Assembly (NCBI GenBank): GCA_030648205.1
Contig: JAUSIH010000039.1
Span: forward strand, 1-34,196
Length of the DNA stretch: 34,196 nucleotides
DNA from: Dehalococcoidia bacterium
Lineage (GTDB): Bacteria > Chloroflexota > Dehalococcoidia > JAUSIH01
Reading direction: 5' to 3'
Of this stretch, positions 32,912 through 34,196 are shown piece by piece (within the stretch, counting starts at the first letter, position 1; every line of letters starts with the position of its first letter). Below the pieces are notes generated by a model. The model saw nothing but the letters and a program-made list of their open reading frames with translations, was not told the DNA's origin and did no database searches. The position numbers were made by a program, and so were the translations under genes.

Positions 32912-34135
32912 ATTCCGACGCGACGCACGCCCAGGGCAGGCGCCCTCCAGGGCACCCTCGTCCTGGACCTGACTTGGATTCTCTCCGGCCCCTTCTGCAC
33001 CATGACCCTCGCGGACATGGGCGCTCGCGTCATCAAAGTGGAGCGCCCTGATGGCGGCGACATGGCGCGGGGCAACGGGCCGTTCATCCACGGCGAAAGC
33101 TCGTACTTTCTGAGTGTCAACCGGGGCAAGGAGAGCATCGCGCTCAACCTGGCGTCGCCGGAGGGGAAGGAGCTGTTCCTGCGCCTCGTGGACAGGGCCG
33201 ACGTGGCGGTGGAGAACTTCGTGCCCGGGGCCATGCGCAGGCTGGGCCTGGACTATGCAGTCCTGCGCCGGCGCAATCCCCGCCTGGTCTATTGCGCCAT
33301 CTCGGGCTTCGGCCAGACAGGGCCGTACGCTGAGCGCCCCGCCCTTGACGTCATCGTGCAGGGCATGGGTGGTATCATGAGCATCACGGGCGAAGGGCCG
33401 GGACGGCCGCCCGTGCGGCCCGGCGCGTCCATGGGCGACATCTCGGCGGGACTCTTCGCCGCCGTCGCCATCCTCGCGGCCCTGCGCGAGCGCGACCGCA
33501 GCGGACGGGGACAGATGCTCGATATCAGCATGCTGGACTGCCAGCTCGCCATCCAGGAGAACGCCTTCACGCGGTACTTCGCCACCGGCGAGGTCCCCCA
33601 GCCGCTGGGCACGCGTCATCCCATCTTCACGCCGTTCCAGGCGTTCCAGACACGCGACGGCTGGATTGTGGTGGCCGTGGTGGGCGGCGTCAACGACCAG
33701 TGGCCCCTCTTCTGCGCCGCCATTGACCACGTGGAGCTTATAGACGACCCGCGCTTCAAGGACGGCTATGCGCGCACGCTGAACTACGCGGCGCTGGAGC
33801 CCGCGCTGAACGAGGCCATGCGCCGACGCACCTCCGAGGAGTGGCTCGCGGAGTTTGCAAAGGCGGGCATCGCGTGCGGGCCGGTGAACACCATCGCGCA
33901 GGTTGCGCATGACCCGCAGGTGGCGGCGCGAGGTATGTTCGTTGACGTGCCGCTCAAGACGCGCAGCCGGCGCAAGGCGAAGGTGGTCAACTCGCCGATC
34001 AGGATGTCGCGGACACCGCCGCGCGTCGCGCGCGGGTGCCCGGCGCTCGGCGAGCACACGCAGGCGGTCCTGGGCGAGTTCCTGGGCCTGACGCCGGACG
34101 ATGTAAATGCTCTGCACACAAGGGGCGTGGTGTAG
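32912..34135 (+). CDS. family III CoA-transferase, second copy, probable ATT start
   Basis: The 407-residue protein is a CaiB/BaiF-type transferase: LQGTLVLDLTWILSGPFCTMTLADMGARVIKVERPDGGD, NRGKESIALNLASPEGKELFLRLVDRADVAVENF, YCAISGFGQTGPYAERPALDVIVQGMGG, and the catalytic-Asp region GRGQMLDISMLDCQLA. No ATG, GTG or in-frame TTG lies at the expected start between the promoter and the homology. ATT 32912 has GGAGG (32900-32904) 7 bases upstream and begins 12 residues before the conserved block, so it is the best candidate. The next upstream in-frame option is TTG 32801, which would precede the promoter. Confidence 0.85.
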   Translation: MPTRRTPRAGALQGTLVLDLTWILSGPFCTMTLADMGARVIKVERPDGGDMARGNGPFIHGESSYFLSVNRGKESIALNLASPEGKELFLRLVDRADVAVENFVPGAMRRLGLDYAVLRRRNPRLVYCAISGFGQTGPYAERPALDVIVQGMGGIMSITGEGPGRPPVRPGASMGDISAGLFAAVAILAALRERDRSGRGQMLDISMLDCQLAIQENAFTRYFATGEVPQPLGTRHPIFTPFQAFQTRDGWIVVAVVGGVNDQWPLFCAAIDHVELIDDPRFKDGYARTLNYAALEPALNEAMRRRTSEEWLAEFAKAGIACGPVNTIAQVAHDPQVAARGMFVDVPLKTRSRRKAKVVNSPIRMSRTPPRVARGCPALGEHTQAVLGEFLGLTPDDVNALHTRGVV

Positions 34136-34196
34136 CGATGAATGAGAAGGCAAGGGAGCCTTTTCAATCGTCAGAAGATTCGTCCTTCGACAAGCT
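34136..34196. other. window end, intergenic
   Basis: No gene is seen in the last 61 bp. The final bases read CCTTCGACAAGCT, the inverse of the CTTGTCGAAGG loop element at about 27391-27402, so another dispersed repeat probably starts here. Confidence 0.4.

Overview
The window is about 34 kb of GC-rich chromosome from what looks like a Chloroflexota bacterium, most likely a Dehalococcoidia-type lineage. This is an inference from gene content: an F420-type LLM oxidoreductase, two family III CoA-transferases, an ETF pair, a DUF1015 protein beside serA, an EF-G paralogue, a TtuA/TtuB-type tRNA thiolation pair and many dispersed short palindromes. No rRNA gene or canonical tRNA was seen. Several genes have a good -10 box only 5-10 nt before the start codon, suggesting frequent leaderless transcription.

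Layout. 1-3.9 kb: a hypothetical protein, an SDR-like protein lacking the usual catalytic Tyr and Lys, a dUTPase/dCTP-deaminase-fold protein, a small dimeric-barrel protein and an LLM oxidoreductase. 3.9-8.5 kb, all on the minus strand: a DsbA-like thioredoxin-fold protein with a cupin-like protein, a repeat-rich gap, ttuA with ttuB, ccmH and a peroxiredoxin. 8562-11379: a complete IS1-family-like insertion with 17-bp perfect terminal inverted repeats and 8-bp target duplications. Besides its transposase it carries a divergent three-gene cargo operon (a P63C-domain protein and two small unknown proteins) and a hairpin plus tRNA-like leader. It is inserted between the divergent peroxiredoxin and peptidase C26 genes. 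12.2-13.7 kb: a second accessory patch with a possible relic end of a related element, a small basic protein sharing a motif with the P63C protein, and a three-gene toxin-antitoxin-like operon.

14-34 kb is mostly housekeeping and catabolism on the plus strand: a DHA2 drug exporter, etfB-etfA with a small partner, an EF-G-like GTPase (minus), a secreted HExxH protein, ribF, tyrS, an aminotransferase followed by serA (serine/glycine metabolism), DUF1015 (minus), a VOC protein, a FixH/YtkA-like membrane protein, a histidine phosphatase, a CRP-like sensor without a DNA-binding domain, and two CoA-transferases separated by a repeat region containing a MITE-like element.

The most unusual item is the cargo-carrying IS1-like element at 8562-11379: boundaries, duplication, divergent promoters and cargo can all be read directly from the sequence. 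All family names come from motif recognition by eye; no searches were run.
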